From assembly GCA_008694505.1 (NCBI GenBank), contig VZDJ01000090.1, positions 4,705,521 through 4,769,520 on the forward strand: DNA of 64,000 bases, given 5' to 3'. Positions 47,001 through 58,300 of this stretch are shown here, in pieces. Position 1 is the stretch's first letter, and each line of letters opens with the position of its first letter. Under the pieces are notes generated by a model. It did not search any database. It had not been told where the DNA came from and saw only the letters and a list, made by a program, of their open reading frames with translations. Source of the stretch: Cyanoderma ruficeps (Eukaryota; Chordata; Aves; Passeriformes; Timaliidae). Position numbers and translations under genes: made by a program.

Positions 47001-48069
47001 TTTTGCAATATAGAAAATGCATTTAGAAGGCTACAGAATTTTGTGTGAGCTAGATATACAGTAAGACATGTTGCTTTTCAAACAAGGTTCGAAATTCTGT
47101 GCTACAGTACACCGCTTTCAGGCTGCATTTGTATTGCCAGGGTCTGTAGCTTGGTCAGTGGTGGTCCTACAGAGCTTTCTCAGTCCTCCTGTTGTGAAAG
47201 TGCCACATGATCCCCTTATCTCAGAAGGGGTTCCAAAACTCACCTGCCTGCTGAACACCTTTCTCCAGGTTTCTCCAGAGTCATCATAGCCTCTTTCTTT
47301 TTGCAAAAATTTCTTAAGGACACTCACAATCTGGACTTGTTTACAGTGACTTCAAGAGCTGTAAGATCTAGCTAAGGAGATCTGGAATGGAAGAACAAGA
47401 AAAGAATTCCCAGCAGCTCTCATAAGCAGCACAGGCAATAGGCTTAGACATGAAAGCAGGAAAGGAGTTGGTGAAGGAGTTGGGGTGGCAAGCAAGAAGC
47501 AGTAGAACAGAATGATTTGTCTCTAGATATTGCTTCAGTCTCCCTTGAAAACTCAAACACTATTATGTCAAATATGTCTGCTACACATTTTCTTTCTAAA
47601 TGAAAGCAAAAAGCTGTAACACTTCCATCAAAAAAATATATATAAAAAATGTGAACACAGTAAGCAAGTGAATACCAAGCTCAATGCCTGCTTGTAACTT
47701 TCTCAGACAGTTCCCTCTGGGCTGACATTTTCCATGCTTGAAGTAAAGAAGCATGTATATAAAATACACATGCACAGTGCTGCTGTAAATGGGAAGTTTT
47801 GTCAGAATTTCAGCGATAGAGTTTTATGTAGTTTTGGTGGTGCTAGTTTTTTTTCTTTGCTTGAACCAGGAAGATAGTTTTCAGTTGCTTCTGTTGTACT
47901 GAGATGACATGAAATTCTCATTTAATTGTCAGTGTGCTTCTGAACATATGCTCTCAGTGAGTCTTGCTTGGAGGGATTTGGGGTCTGTTTCTGGCTAACC
48001 AGGCATGCAGACACTTTTAAAGAATACAGTTGGTGCCAGCATATGCAGAGCAGGGTTCCCCCAGCTCCT

Positions 48070-48320
48070 GCGTCTGTTGCGCGCACGCACTCACACAAAC
48101 GCGTCCTCTCGGCTAGGGGCCTTTGGAAGCCAGGACAGGGTCTAGAAAAATCCAGGGCTTGAAAGGAAGCATCTGGGGCACTTCTGCTACGTGAGTAGGA
48201 ATCAATGACTCTGCACAATGACCTCTGCGTAATTTGGAAACCTTTGTGGAAATAAATGCACCCCAAAAGGAGGGGCAGAGAAGCGGGTCTCTGAGCGTGG
48301 ACATTTTTATTGGTGGCAAT
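48070..48320. promoter_or_regulatory. CpG micro-cluster
   Basis: Seven CpGs fall within 48070-48112, including TTGCGCGCACGC and an ACGCGT word, and several more follow to 48300 (CTACGTGAG, CTGCGTAAT, GAGCGTGG). The flanks are CpG-poor. It is too short for a classical island but may be a small unmethylated regulatory site. Overlapping minus-strand frames (47922-48526) have no domain. Confidence 0.3.
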
Positions 48321-51300
48321 CTTATAACTAAAAGAGAGGAGTAGAAGTAAAGGGGCTGAGCATGCCATCTTCTCAGGGTCAGAAGAAATATGCAGTAATA
48401 CAGCATTGTTTTCGTGCTGTCTCTATCTTTCCTCCTAAGTACGTCGCTTAAGGCTTTCATGCTACATGGCCCACGCGTTCTTATGGCTACCGAGATGACT
48501 GAGTTCCTGATTTTGCTTCCTTGCAATTTTAATATATTGTTTTATTCTTTAATCCCCTCTAAGACTCTTTAAGCTCTTTGAGCCATTGAAATAATCTTTC
48601 TTTCTGGCATTCCTCTTTCTCTGTTCCCTCCCCATTAGTCCTCCATTCTTTGCACTCCATTTGCCCAGCTAGGAGTTGCAGTCCCAGATAGCCTTGTTTT
48701 TTCTCCCTATATTGTAGCAAAGGATTTGATTGATTGCACTAAGGTAGGTTTTGAAATGGATATTTCGATAACTCTGGTGCTGGTTGTCACAACACTAAAG
48801 TACTAATGTGTGTACGTTGTACCTGTCCCCCAAGTGTAACTGGGAAAAGAAAATATATATTGAATAATGAAATCAAACAGAAATGCATTTAAAGTAATAA
48901 CAAAACCAGAGTCAACGTCCTTGGTGTGTCATTTTCCTTAAAGGAAGGCTTTTGCAATTTAACTACATGAACATGTACATGAATAATAGTATGAGAAGAG
49001 ACAATGTTATTTTCTTTTGGTTAATGTACACTATCTGGTCTGCTGTTAGCAATCTGAATTCATTCACACTTCCATGGCCACTGTGATATTTTGTATACCA
49101 CCATGTTATACACTTACATTTTAAGATTCCTTTGTCTACTGCTGGCATCCTAGACTTTACAAAGTACAAGTACTGTGTAAATCCTCAGTATTTTCTCTGG
49201 TTAATGCTCTTGGTGGGAAGGTTTACAACATGTATTTTGCACCATAAAGCAAGACACAGTGCTTCCACTTTTCACTCCCTTGAAGCAGAATTCAGGATAG
49301 TCACATTTAAGCTTTACAGCTGGCTGTGCTGTGTATGCTTCCTGTATTTCCCACGTTGACACCTCTGATGGTCTTGTCTTAATTCTAAGACTGGTCCTTT
49401 CCACAAGCAGGCTGAGTTTCCCAAGTTTTAACAGTAGTAAATCCTGCTTTCCTAGTCTGCTTGAGCTGGGGTCTTTCAGAGCTTTTTAGGGGAAAAGAAA
49501 ATAATGGTGTATTCTAGACCCCCAATGCAGATTTAAAAGAAACAGATCAGCAGTTCCTAAACCAAGCACAGAGAAGAGTGCTGAAAATGCCTGCCTCCCA
49601 GGAGCCAGCAGCAAAAGGAGGGTAGATGCTGATGGTGCCTTCACCAGAGAGGCAGCCTGGGCTGGGTAAGGAGCTTTCCCTGGATTAACCAGATGGCTGA
49701 ACCTCATTGTAGCCCTAGGTTTTGCAGATGCTGCACCAGGGTGGTGATATGGCAGCTCACTGCCGGGGCTGAGTGCTGCAAAATGTCAAGAGTCCCTTAC
49801 TGTTGTGTGTGCAGGTTTTTTTCCCTGCTGCTATTTAGCTTTCCATCCTTTTCCTGTTTTGTTTATGTTCAGGCACACCTGTAGTTTCTATGTAAGCAGT
49901 AAGGGAACAGCTGCAACTGCTCTATTAGAGTTGCAAACACTGCAGGGAAATAATGGATTTCAAACCACAACAATTACTTTTCCAATGCAATAATAATAAC
50001 AACAACAAAAAAATATTCCAGGGAATTTTCTAACCCTGATACATCTTTCCATTCTCTGCCTTGTCTTCTTCATTGTGGAGTTGAAATAACAATGTTAGTT
50101 AAAGATTTAAAGCCTGGTTTTTATTGGGAACTTGGCCCTTATTTCAGAAGACAGGGCTGCAGAGTAGCATGCTGTGCTTCCTGGCGTTGACAAAGCCATG
50201 CAGAGATTTGGATTTTTTTTTTTCCCTCTTTGAAACACCAGTCCAGTGGTACACGTATCAATCCAGTTTTAGATAATCCTTTCTGTAGGACTACCTATCA
50301 TGCTTAAACAGTGCATGGAAAGGGTCTGAGGGAACTGCCAGCTGCAGCAGTTGAAAGGTGGAATGAGAAGGGGTCTGCTGCCATGTTAGATGCATGTGTT
50401 CATAATTGGGTGATTTTGTAATTAGCATAACTGCTGTAAATATAACTGGGTACTTAAAATCATGGATTTGCCAGCATCCTCAATGTGCTCTGCTGTCCAC
50501 TGTTATTCACAGGGACAGGGTTGCTTTGAAACTTCCTCTGCATCACCAGACTGTCAAAATCCAGCTTCCTTGTGAATTTTGAACTATGTATAATTTCTTT
50601 TTCTGACCCTTATTTATTTCTTTAGAAAGAAGAAAGAGGCTTCATCACTCATTCTTGTTTGTAATTCGATGCTGTTTGTTTATTGACTTATTTATAAAGC
50701 GCCTCCAGCATGTGTGGCACTTTACAGGCAAATGATATTGACAGGTCCTTCTTTACTGCAGGCTGAGCACTCCATTGTGCCTGTTTCATACTGGCCTGCA
50801 GTCCTGCAGCACCATTATCTACTGACCTAGCTGGGACATTGCCTCAGGGAGCCACAATGGATTTGGGAACCTCTTAGTACAGGTGTATGAGCAGGCAACC
50901 AAAGAGGGAAGATTGATCTGCTTCTGCACCCTTAGGGGTCACCACTGAAAGGAGCAGCAGGGACCTTCAGCTTCTCAGATTTAGGAATGCTTTGCTCAGC
51001 TCTACCATCTGAATGGCATTACTTTGAAGAGAAGCTGATGGTGTGGTTGTGGTCTCCAGTTCCTCTACCTGTGCTACTTTTGGAGAGCCTGGAAGGTGGT
51101 TATGGTGTGGTGGGGATGCAGCTGAGAGCAGATCCCCACTGTATACTTAATATATCCAGTTTACCTGCCCCTCCTACCTGTTTGCTTGCCTTTCTCAGGG
51201 GGTTACCTGGCACTTAACCTCACTGGTTTTTCTTGTCATCCACACCACTAAAAGTGAGCTCTCCTCAGCCCAGAGAGGTTGAATGTTAAAGATGCCGTGT

Positions 51301-52274
51301 TGTTTTATTTTGGAGAATGTCTTTGGTTTTCCATTGATAGCAGGCCAAGCCACCATCAGTGCGTAACAGCATTCAGCAAAGGAGATGGAAAGGAGAGCAA
51401 AAAAACTGCTGCCTTAATGGGGTTGGGAGCCACTGACAATCTCCAGAGTGTAATGTCTTAGATCTACACCTCATCACTTCCCAAAAAAACAGAGAAAGGA
51501 AGAAAAGGGCTGCAGAGCCAAGAAAAGCCTTTACTAGCTTGTCTTCACTTTCCTCCCCCCCCTTTCCAATCTGCCTTCAATCTTTAATGGAGAAACTTAC
51601 AGCTCCAGAACTAATACTTTCCCACATTGCATTAATCCTAATTGACTTGGATATAAGTTCCCCCTTCTACTATCTTCAGCATGGCATTACCATTTGCCCC
51701 TTGGGAAGCTACAGCCACCTCTGCTCATTGACTCTTGCTGGCAGCTTTTGCACAGGAGAGCACAGTTTGCCAGGGGATGCATGGATTGGAGCTGCAAGGA
51801 CACAGCCAGTGACCTTGCTGGATAGCTCAGGACACAAACTATGAGAAGTTGCTGTTGCAGAGTTTAGGTTAGATATGTGCTCTCAGCGTTCCCGGGATTG
51901 CGAATTGGTTGGGTCAGCATTCCCTTCCATCTGGGAACTGGTGATGATCACAAGGCATTACTGTTTTTTTTCCATGGATGGGCGTTAATCAGGGTTCCAA
52001 AGGGAGGGGGAAAGAGCTTGTATGTTGAGACTGAACCAGCCAGAGCCGCAGCACAAAACTGGCAAGAATTGTTGTGGCTGATTTCCATCATGTCTTCATT
52101 GTGACTTCAGTTTGTCCAGGCATCATGCCTTCCTCCTGTCTGTCTACCTGTTTTTCTTCAGTCAACTGAGTTCTACTTCCCACTATCCCTCTTTTTGTCT
52201 ATTTCTGTGGATGTTTGCACTCCATTCTTTTCCATCCTCTTTTCTGTCATTAGTGTAGCTACTATTAATCTCTT
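48321..52274. other. Unique noncoding DNA, no gene recognised
   Basis: No exon, RNA gene or repeat family is recognised over about 4 kb. Open frames are 101 codons or shorter. A short CAA/TAA-rich patch lies near 49987-50012. Confidence 0.45.
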
Positions 52275-52362
52275 CTTTTTGCAAATGGGGAAACTGAGGC
52301 AACAATAAATTGATTTAGAATCACTGAGGAAGCTGGAACTCATGCAACCCATGTCCTAAGCT
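52275..52362 (+). mobile_element. MIR-like SINE fragment (candidate, best of four)
   Basis: TTTTTGCAAATGGGGAAACTGAGGCAACAATAAATTGATTTAGAATCACTGAGGAAGCTGGAACTCATGCAACCC: the GGGGAAACTGAGGCA core is intact, and the following order (TTAAGTGACTT.. GGTCAC.. AGC.. GGAACTCGAACCC in MIR) can be followed. MIR is an ancient tRNA-derived SINE shared by amniotes, so a plus-strand fragment in a bird would be very old. Confidence 0.45.
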
Positions 52363-52874
52363 CCATACCTGGCAGCAAACCTGATCAGTGCTGTTTTCCC
52401 AAACCATTCCAGCGGTTAATCTCTGCGAGACAGTGATCTTACCTTTGTTACTTCTTCCATTCCATCCAGTCTTTTGAAGCCACAATGGTACCTGACACAC
52501 ACGCACCAGATCCTGTGAGGAGCAGAGAGAGCTTGCGTGGAGAGAACAGGAATTTCAGTGAGAGGAGATGGATACATGGAAAGGATCAAAGATAACAGTG
52601 CAATGAAACAGAAAAAGCAGTGCAGGTGGCAGAAAGGAGGAGTTGTGGGGTGGGAGCAGGGGTGCCCAGCCTGGGGCACTGCAGCTCACAGTGGGGAAAG
52701 GGCACTGCAGTCACATACTTTGGTGGCATTTGTGAGGCAAGGGGGAGGATGTGGTGTGTGTGTGTGTTAAGGGACGTTGTAACTGCAGGGGGATTATGTG
52801 CAGCCTGAGTTTCTTAAGATACTGGAGAAGCCAGTGCCTGTGTGCTCTTTTCTATATCTGTAGATCTATGCTGC

Positions 52875-52877
<3 letters not shown>

Positions 52878-52924
<47 letters not shown>
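52878..52924. repeat. Poly(T) run of 47, followed by an ambiguous base
   Basis: Forty-seven consecutive T bases, then CAGTTGTGTTTTAGTTATTT and an N at 52945. On the minus strand this is a poly(A) tract and could be the tail of a retroposed copy, but the sequence next to it is not a recognisable element and no flanking duplication is seen. The run length is likely inexact. A T run ending in CAG also mimics a 3' splice site. Confidence 0.85.
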
Positions 52925-52944
52925 CAGTTGTGTTTTAGTTATTT

Positions 52945-52945
52945 N
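52945..52945. other. Ambiguous base (N)
   Basis: The only undetermined base in the window. It lies 21 bases after the poly(T) run and suggests that reads or polishing failed beyond the homopolymer. Confidence 0.98.
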
Positions 52946-55900
52946 CCACTGTGCTGGGATTTGATCAGACAGAGAACACAGGGGAGAAGAGGGGGATTAT
53001 TGCAAGAGCTTTTTGTGCCTCTGTCTCTTCTTCCGCTCCAATTGTTTTTCATTCTCACTACTGAATCTGAATCTCTCCCACCAGCAGCTCTCAGTTCCTT
53101 CTTGCTTGGCAGCATCTTTCTTAGATCATCCCAGTCGCGGTACTTGTCTTTTTAGAGCACCCTTCCAAAAAAGGTGTACCCTGGATGACAAATACCTGAT
53201 TTTTGTTCCCTATTTCTCCTCTCAAGCCAGTATGCTGTTTGTTAGTTTTGCTCCACTGTGAACTCAGCTGGCAGGAAAGGATACTGTAGACATTTCTGGT
53301 CTTTTTCTATTCCTCAGACCACTGTGGTTATGGAAATAAGACAGAGAGTTTTATTGCTTTTTGTACTAAGTGGATTAGCCTCTGAAGATTCTTGACTTTC
53401 TCCTTTCAAAATACTCCTCACAACATTGTGTACACCCCGCTTCTTTCCCAGGATTCCCCCACTGCCTGCAGGAATGACTGGCCTCAGCTGGAGGTCGACA
53501 GATGGGAGAGTGAGAATGTGATCAGTGCAAGGGCTGGGCTTCCAGATGAGTTCCAAGAATTTAATTTTCGTCACAAAAGACATCCATGGAGTTTAGATAC
53601 GGGTTAACTACCCTTGTCTATTAGAAGTGGCTAGAGGCTCAATTTGTTTCATGCTCTTCATTGAGCAATACTAATAGCAGTGTAATTTATGTAGGAGGAG
53701 CAGATGATGAGTAAGTCAAAGGAAAGAGTGAAAAGAGTCTTAATGCATTTGGTTTGTTTTCTAAGAGTTAAACTGTCATGGGAACTTTGAGGTTATCCCA
53801 TAAATGTGGAAATGTCAAGTCTTAATCCTGTACTCAGATGTAAGGCATTGTGATGCACCATAAGGAACTATGAGCATTTTCTGAGCAGGACCATGCCAAT
53901 CCTGTGCCTCTTCTGCCCCTCTGCTTTCTGCTCATCTATTTACTTCAGATATTTTGTCAGTTTTGTTATTTACACCCCAAAATCTGTCCCTCCGTTTTCA
54001 GGAACAGCATGAGAATTCATTATTGCCTGGAAATAGATAAAAAATGCGGTTGTTTTTTGAGAATTGTCCTGCCTTGGCACGTTGTTGTTGCTGCTGTTTG
54101 GAATTTTTATCTGCTGAAGTCTGGATTACATTAGAGGGAACATCTTTGCCTGGAGGCCCCTCACAGCTCTTTGGAGAGGCCATGGAGTGCAGCAGAGATG
54201 CTGTGACTTGCAGACTAAGGCTGAGTCCAAAAGAGCCCAAGGTTTACCCTATTTGTAGGACAACACCAGAAGCTTGCTTGCTGATGAACTGAGTTGAAAA
54301 AAAAACATTGAGAAAGCTGACAAATTACTGGCAGCAAGACCCTTTTATCAGGAGAATATGTGACAAAGTGTTCACTTGAAGAAGCCCTGCAGGGCAAAGT
54401 GCACTGCCCAGGATGCCACATCAGCAGAGGACCTTGGGGGATAGGTAGATGTGCTCTTATTCAGCTTAACAAACAATTCTCTCCTTCCAAAGCTGGCGAG
54501 GAAAACAAGAAGTTTGCTACAAACACTTGCTTCCCCAGACTAGGGATAGGCTCAGCTTATTATTCTGTGTTTTAACTACTATACCACTTGGCAAAATAAA
54601 TGAAGAAGGAAATCTGATAGTCCCTAAGTAATCATTAGCTGGTTGTCATGTCCCTCTGAAGACTCTAAATGCTGTTTTCTACTCTCCAGCTTCTCTATCA
54701 TGCCAGCACTGCAGTTTCTGAACTCTCTTATTGCTCCAGTAAATATTGATCACAGTGTATGAAAGCCAAAGTTGCCTCATTACTACTTTTTAACCTCAGA
54801 AAGCCGCTCGTGCCTGCCAGCTACTGGGTGGTAGGGAAGATGGGAAAAGAGAGAAAAAAAATCACACTCTGCTTCTCTGCAGGCTCACATACACAAGTTT
54901 GCAAGGCAAAACCCCCTTATTTATTTATCTTTTATAAACACTGTGCAGTAGTGTAGGAGGATCAAGGATGGAAGAATGGAGTTAGTACCTGTGTTGCCAA
55001 AAATCAACAGAGGGTATAAGTCATGGGGATAAAGTCTGGAGAAACAGGCTGCTTTGTCATTTAGAGACACTGGTTTGGTGGAGAACAAAGGTAAAGCCCC
55101 CCAGATGTCTTTGCCGTGACTGGAAAATGAAGGAAAGAGAGAAAAGGAGAAGGAGGTGGTGTGGGTGATGAGTGGGGAACTGTGGGTGGCTGCAGAGCTC
55201 AGCAGCCAAGTGGGACACGTGGCCTGGGAAGACCAGCTTGGTGCTGCTGCCCCAAAGATGGCTCAGGTCATAAAGCTGGGTGCTTCCACTCCGGCATGCT
55301 CCCACCAGCCAGTTTTGGGAAGGAAACCCTTGCTGCTGTGGTGGCTACAGGTTGGATTGCTTCCTGGGGGTTGAGTTGCTATCAGTGTGTGAGAAATGTG
55401 GGCTTTTGGGGCAGATTCAAAGGAACAATGGGGCTGCTCCTCTGCTGATGGAGAGACTCTGCACAGGCAAGTCTCCTGGTGTCCTGAGGAAGAGGGTGAG
55501 AGGGCCAGAACCATATCTCAAGTAAATCTGTGAAAACGTTTCTGAATGACTAATACTAAGAGACAGGGACCAAGTTGCTACTATTGAATTTTCTGAGTGG
55601 ATTCACAGTTTGAACTGCATCCATCTGGTTGGTGGGGAGTGTGGGATACACAGGGACATGCATGGCCCTGTTAAAAAACACTGAGCTTTTGGCACATTGT
55701 CATTACAAATGTGTTACTAAAGTGAATAATCTGCCTTTTTTTCCAGATAAATATAATTATCTCTCATATGCAGCAGCCTTTCATATCAGAGGACCTAGAT
55801 GCCCTTTATATTTAGATCACAAGTGAATGATTTGAGTGTCTGCAATGTTGTCCTGAGGGGACATTTATTCACATCACTAAACCATCACGGAACTAGGAAC

Positions 55901-58300
55901 AATTAGGCATGACTGGTTGTCTTAATTGAGGAAAAGCTGAAGGGACTACAGTAACAGGTTGACAGAGCTCTGTGAGGTCCTTAAGACAAATAGTGAGATA
56001 AAATTGAGGGGCAGGGGAAAAACTGGTATTGAGCCTCAAGATGTGTGGGTGCTGCAGGGCAACCAGTGACAAACCAGGGATTTGTAGTACTGGGTGAAGA
56101 ATTAGCTCCTTTGGTGTGGTGTCAGGGGAGTTGGAGGATAAGCTGATTTGCTTGGAGGGGAAATGGGCAAGGATCTTGACTACTCTATGTTTAGTTCTCA
56201 TTTTATACTATAAACCCAACTAAAATTTGAGAAAGAATCACATGGCCATATAATATATGCGTCTGTATATTTAATGAGCAAGTCTGAACTCTTCAATCTA
56301 AAGTGAAAGCCCTGGCAGTTATATAGCCTGGATGACAGCAGTCAAAGCCTCTCCTTGCCCCGGAAACTTTCTAAAGAAAACATCAAAGATGTCCTTTGTG
56401 GGCCCAGGAAGTGCCACTCCCTGTGTTACACGTTTTGCTGTGACCCTCGGTTCCATGATCTTATGTTTTCCATGGGATAAGCAAGAAACTGCCCAGCTCC
56501 TCTCTGGGTAGTTTCTGCCTGAAATGGAAAAAGAAAAAATATGAACTTTTCAGAGTAAACGGCAAGTGTAAACTGCCCAGAGATGTGGGTTTTGGCAAAA
56601 ATCTCTGCAGTTTTGCCTTCCGACCTTGCTCCATAAAGTGATTTAACTGAGCCTTGCCATGGCCAGTGATGTGGGTCCCACCTGCCCCAGGTGGAACTCT
56701 TATCACTTGCAGTTCTGCAGGTGTTTTGCCCCACTAAGGCCAAGGGCAAACTGTGAATATGTTATCAGGAGCTGGAGCGTGAAGCCTAAGTGGAAATGCA
56801 ATTAGGTGGGCTGTAGTGGGAGGCATTGTTCTCTTAGTTACAACAGCAAGTATTTCCTAAATTCTTAAAAGTGAGTTCAGAGTTGTGGAGTAGCTAATGT
56901 TCAAGTGAGCTTTCCCTGTGCTATTCCACAGAGGGAAAAGGCTTTGCTTTTCCAGCTGCCAGATTTTTAAAGATGATGGTACAGGAGGTCAGGTTCAGTC
57001 CTGGCAGGTAAAGTGCATCCCCTGTGTATTTTCCCAGGTGGTGTTTTTTCAAGCTTGCTGCTTGCAGTTTTCCCCTCTGTCCTGAAATCCCATTAATTTC
57101 CCTGGGATGTGTTAGGTACGGAAAGCTGTTGACATTTCAGACTCATCTTCAGGAAATGTCTGCTGCAGTGTTGTGGTCAGGGCTCAGGTGTCTCACTGGG
57201 GCACTGCAGGGAAAAGGACAGGGCTGCTGCTGGCCACTTGTCAATCTCAGCAGCATTCAAACAGGCAAAGGCAGTCTAGTGCTGCGAAAATGCATAGGAC
57301 AAGGCATGGAGCAAGGAGAAGAGTGGATTTGAGTCCCTCTGGGATTGAGAATGTTTGTCTGTACATGGGTGTTGTAAGTGCCATGCAAGTGTTCTTGCCA
57401 GAGGTCTGTCTGCCTGGTGTTTTTCTTTGTTTTCCATGATTCTGGTACCTGAGTGCTTTATGAAAAAAGGTGTCAGGCATTTGCTGCATTGTGAGGCTGC
57501 TCTTATTTGTGTGGGCACAGTGCTTCCCTTGGCCACAGGCATGCCTTTGCATGGGGAGGAAAACAAACAGAAATGTGTCCTGGGCACACACATGTCATGC
57601 AGTAATTTGGTACTCACGAGCACCGGTCACATTCAGAGTAGGCGAGGAAGGGAGGAGAAATGATGGAGGTCAGCCTCCACCTCCCGTACCCACATTAAGA
57701 ATCAGCTTCTTTTAAAACACTTGCCACTAATGGGACTGCTCTGTATCAGCAAAGGTGACAGAAACAGGGTCAGCATTAATATGTAAGCGACCTCCTGAAT
57801 TAATGTTTACAGTAAGGAGCTGCAGGGGGGCTGATCTTTATTTCATTTGGAGAAAAGCTCAGAGAAGATGGGGAATGGCGAGGGCCATAGCAAAGATGCT
57901 CATTAAACAGAAGGCTTTCAAAGGCACTGTTTTCGTTTTCAGCTTATTTGCAGGATAAGGATTAGTTTTAACTGTGAGGTTTTGCAGAATGGAAGTGCTT
58001 AATAGGCAGTAGGGGCTTTGCGTGAGCGTGCGACTGGGACCAGGGGGAAGGGCAGCACAGTGTGCAAGGAGATTGCAGGGGAGAGGTGGCAAGTAGCAGT
58101 GTGATGCTGGGCATGCATAGAAGGCAGGGTCCTGGATCAGTATAGGAGACAGGGAGAGTAAATCATTGAGTCTGAGGATTGCAGAGGGGCAATCCAGGAC
58201 GGATATTGGCACATGGGGACCAGCAGAGGGATTGCAGGGAATAGACGTGCCCGGTGAATTGAAGGGTACGAAATGTGGAAAATGTTTGATCATATACTTT
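52946..58300. other. Unique noncoding DNA, no gene recognised
   Basis: No exon, RNA gene or repeat family is recognised. Open frames at 55161-55448, 57024-57332, 57247-57663 and 57859-58383 (minus, 174 codons) overlap frames on the other strand and have no domain. The sequence from 58000 to 58270 is purine-rich, which keeps its complementary strand free of stops and explains the 174-codon frame. Confidence 0.45.

Larger units (their letters stand above)
39691..48060. other. Unique noncoding DNA with A-rich tracts
   Basis: No gene recognised. Low-complexity A runs occur at 42631-42645, 43113-43135 and 43303-43375, and one MIR-like scrap at 43998-44028. Possible further MIR-like wording around 41750-41790 and 45896-45925 is too weak to call. 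Open frames at 44128-44400, 44246-44545 (minus), 46505-46951 (minus) and elsewhere have no domain. Confidence 0.4.

Noticed and set aside
52820..52960. T run plus CAG as a splice acceptor or a retrogene poly(A) tail
   Set aside because: The downstream frame carries no recognisable exon, no retrocopy body or flanking duplication is visible, and the run itself may be an assembly artefact.
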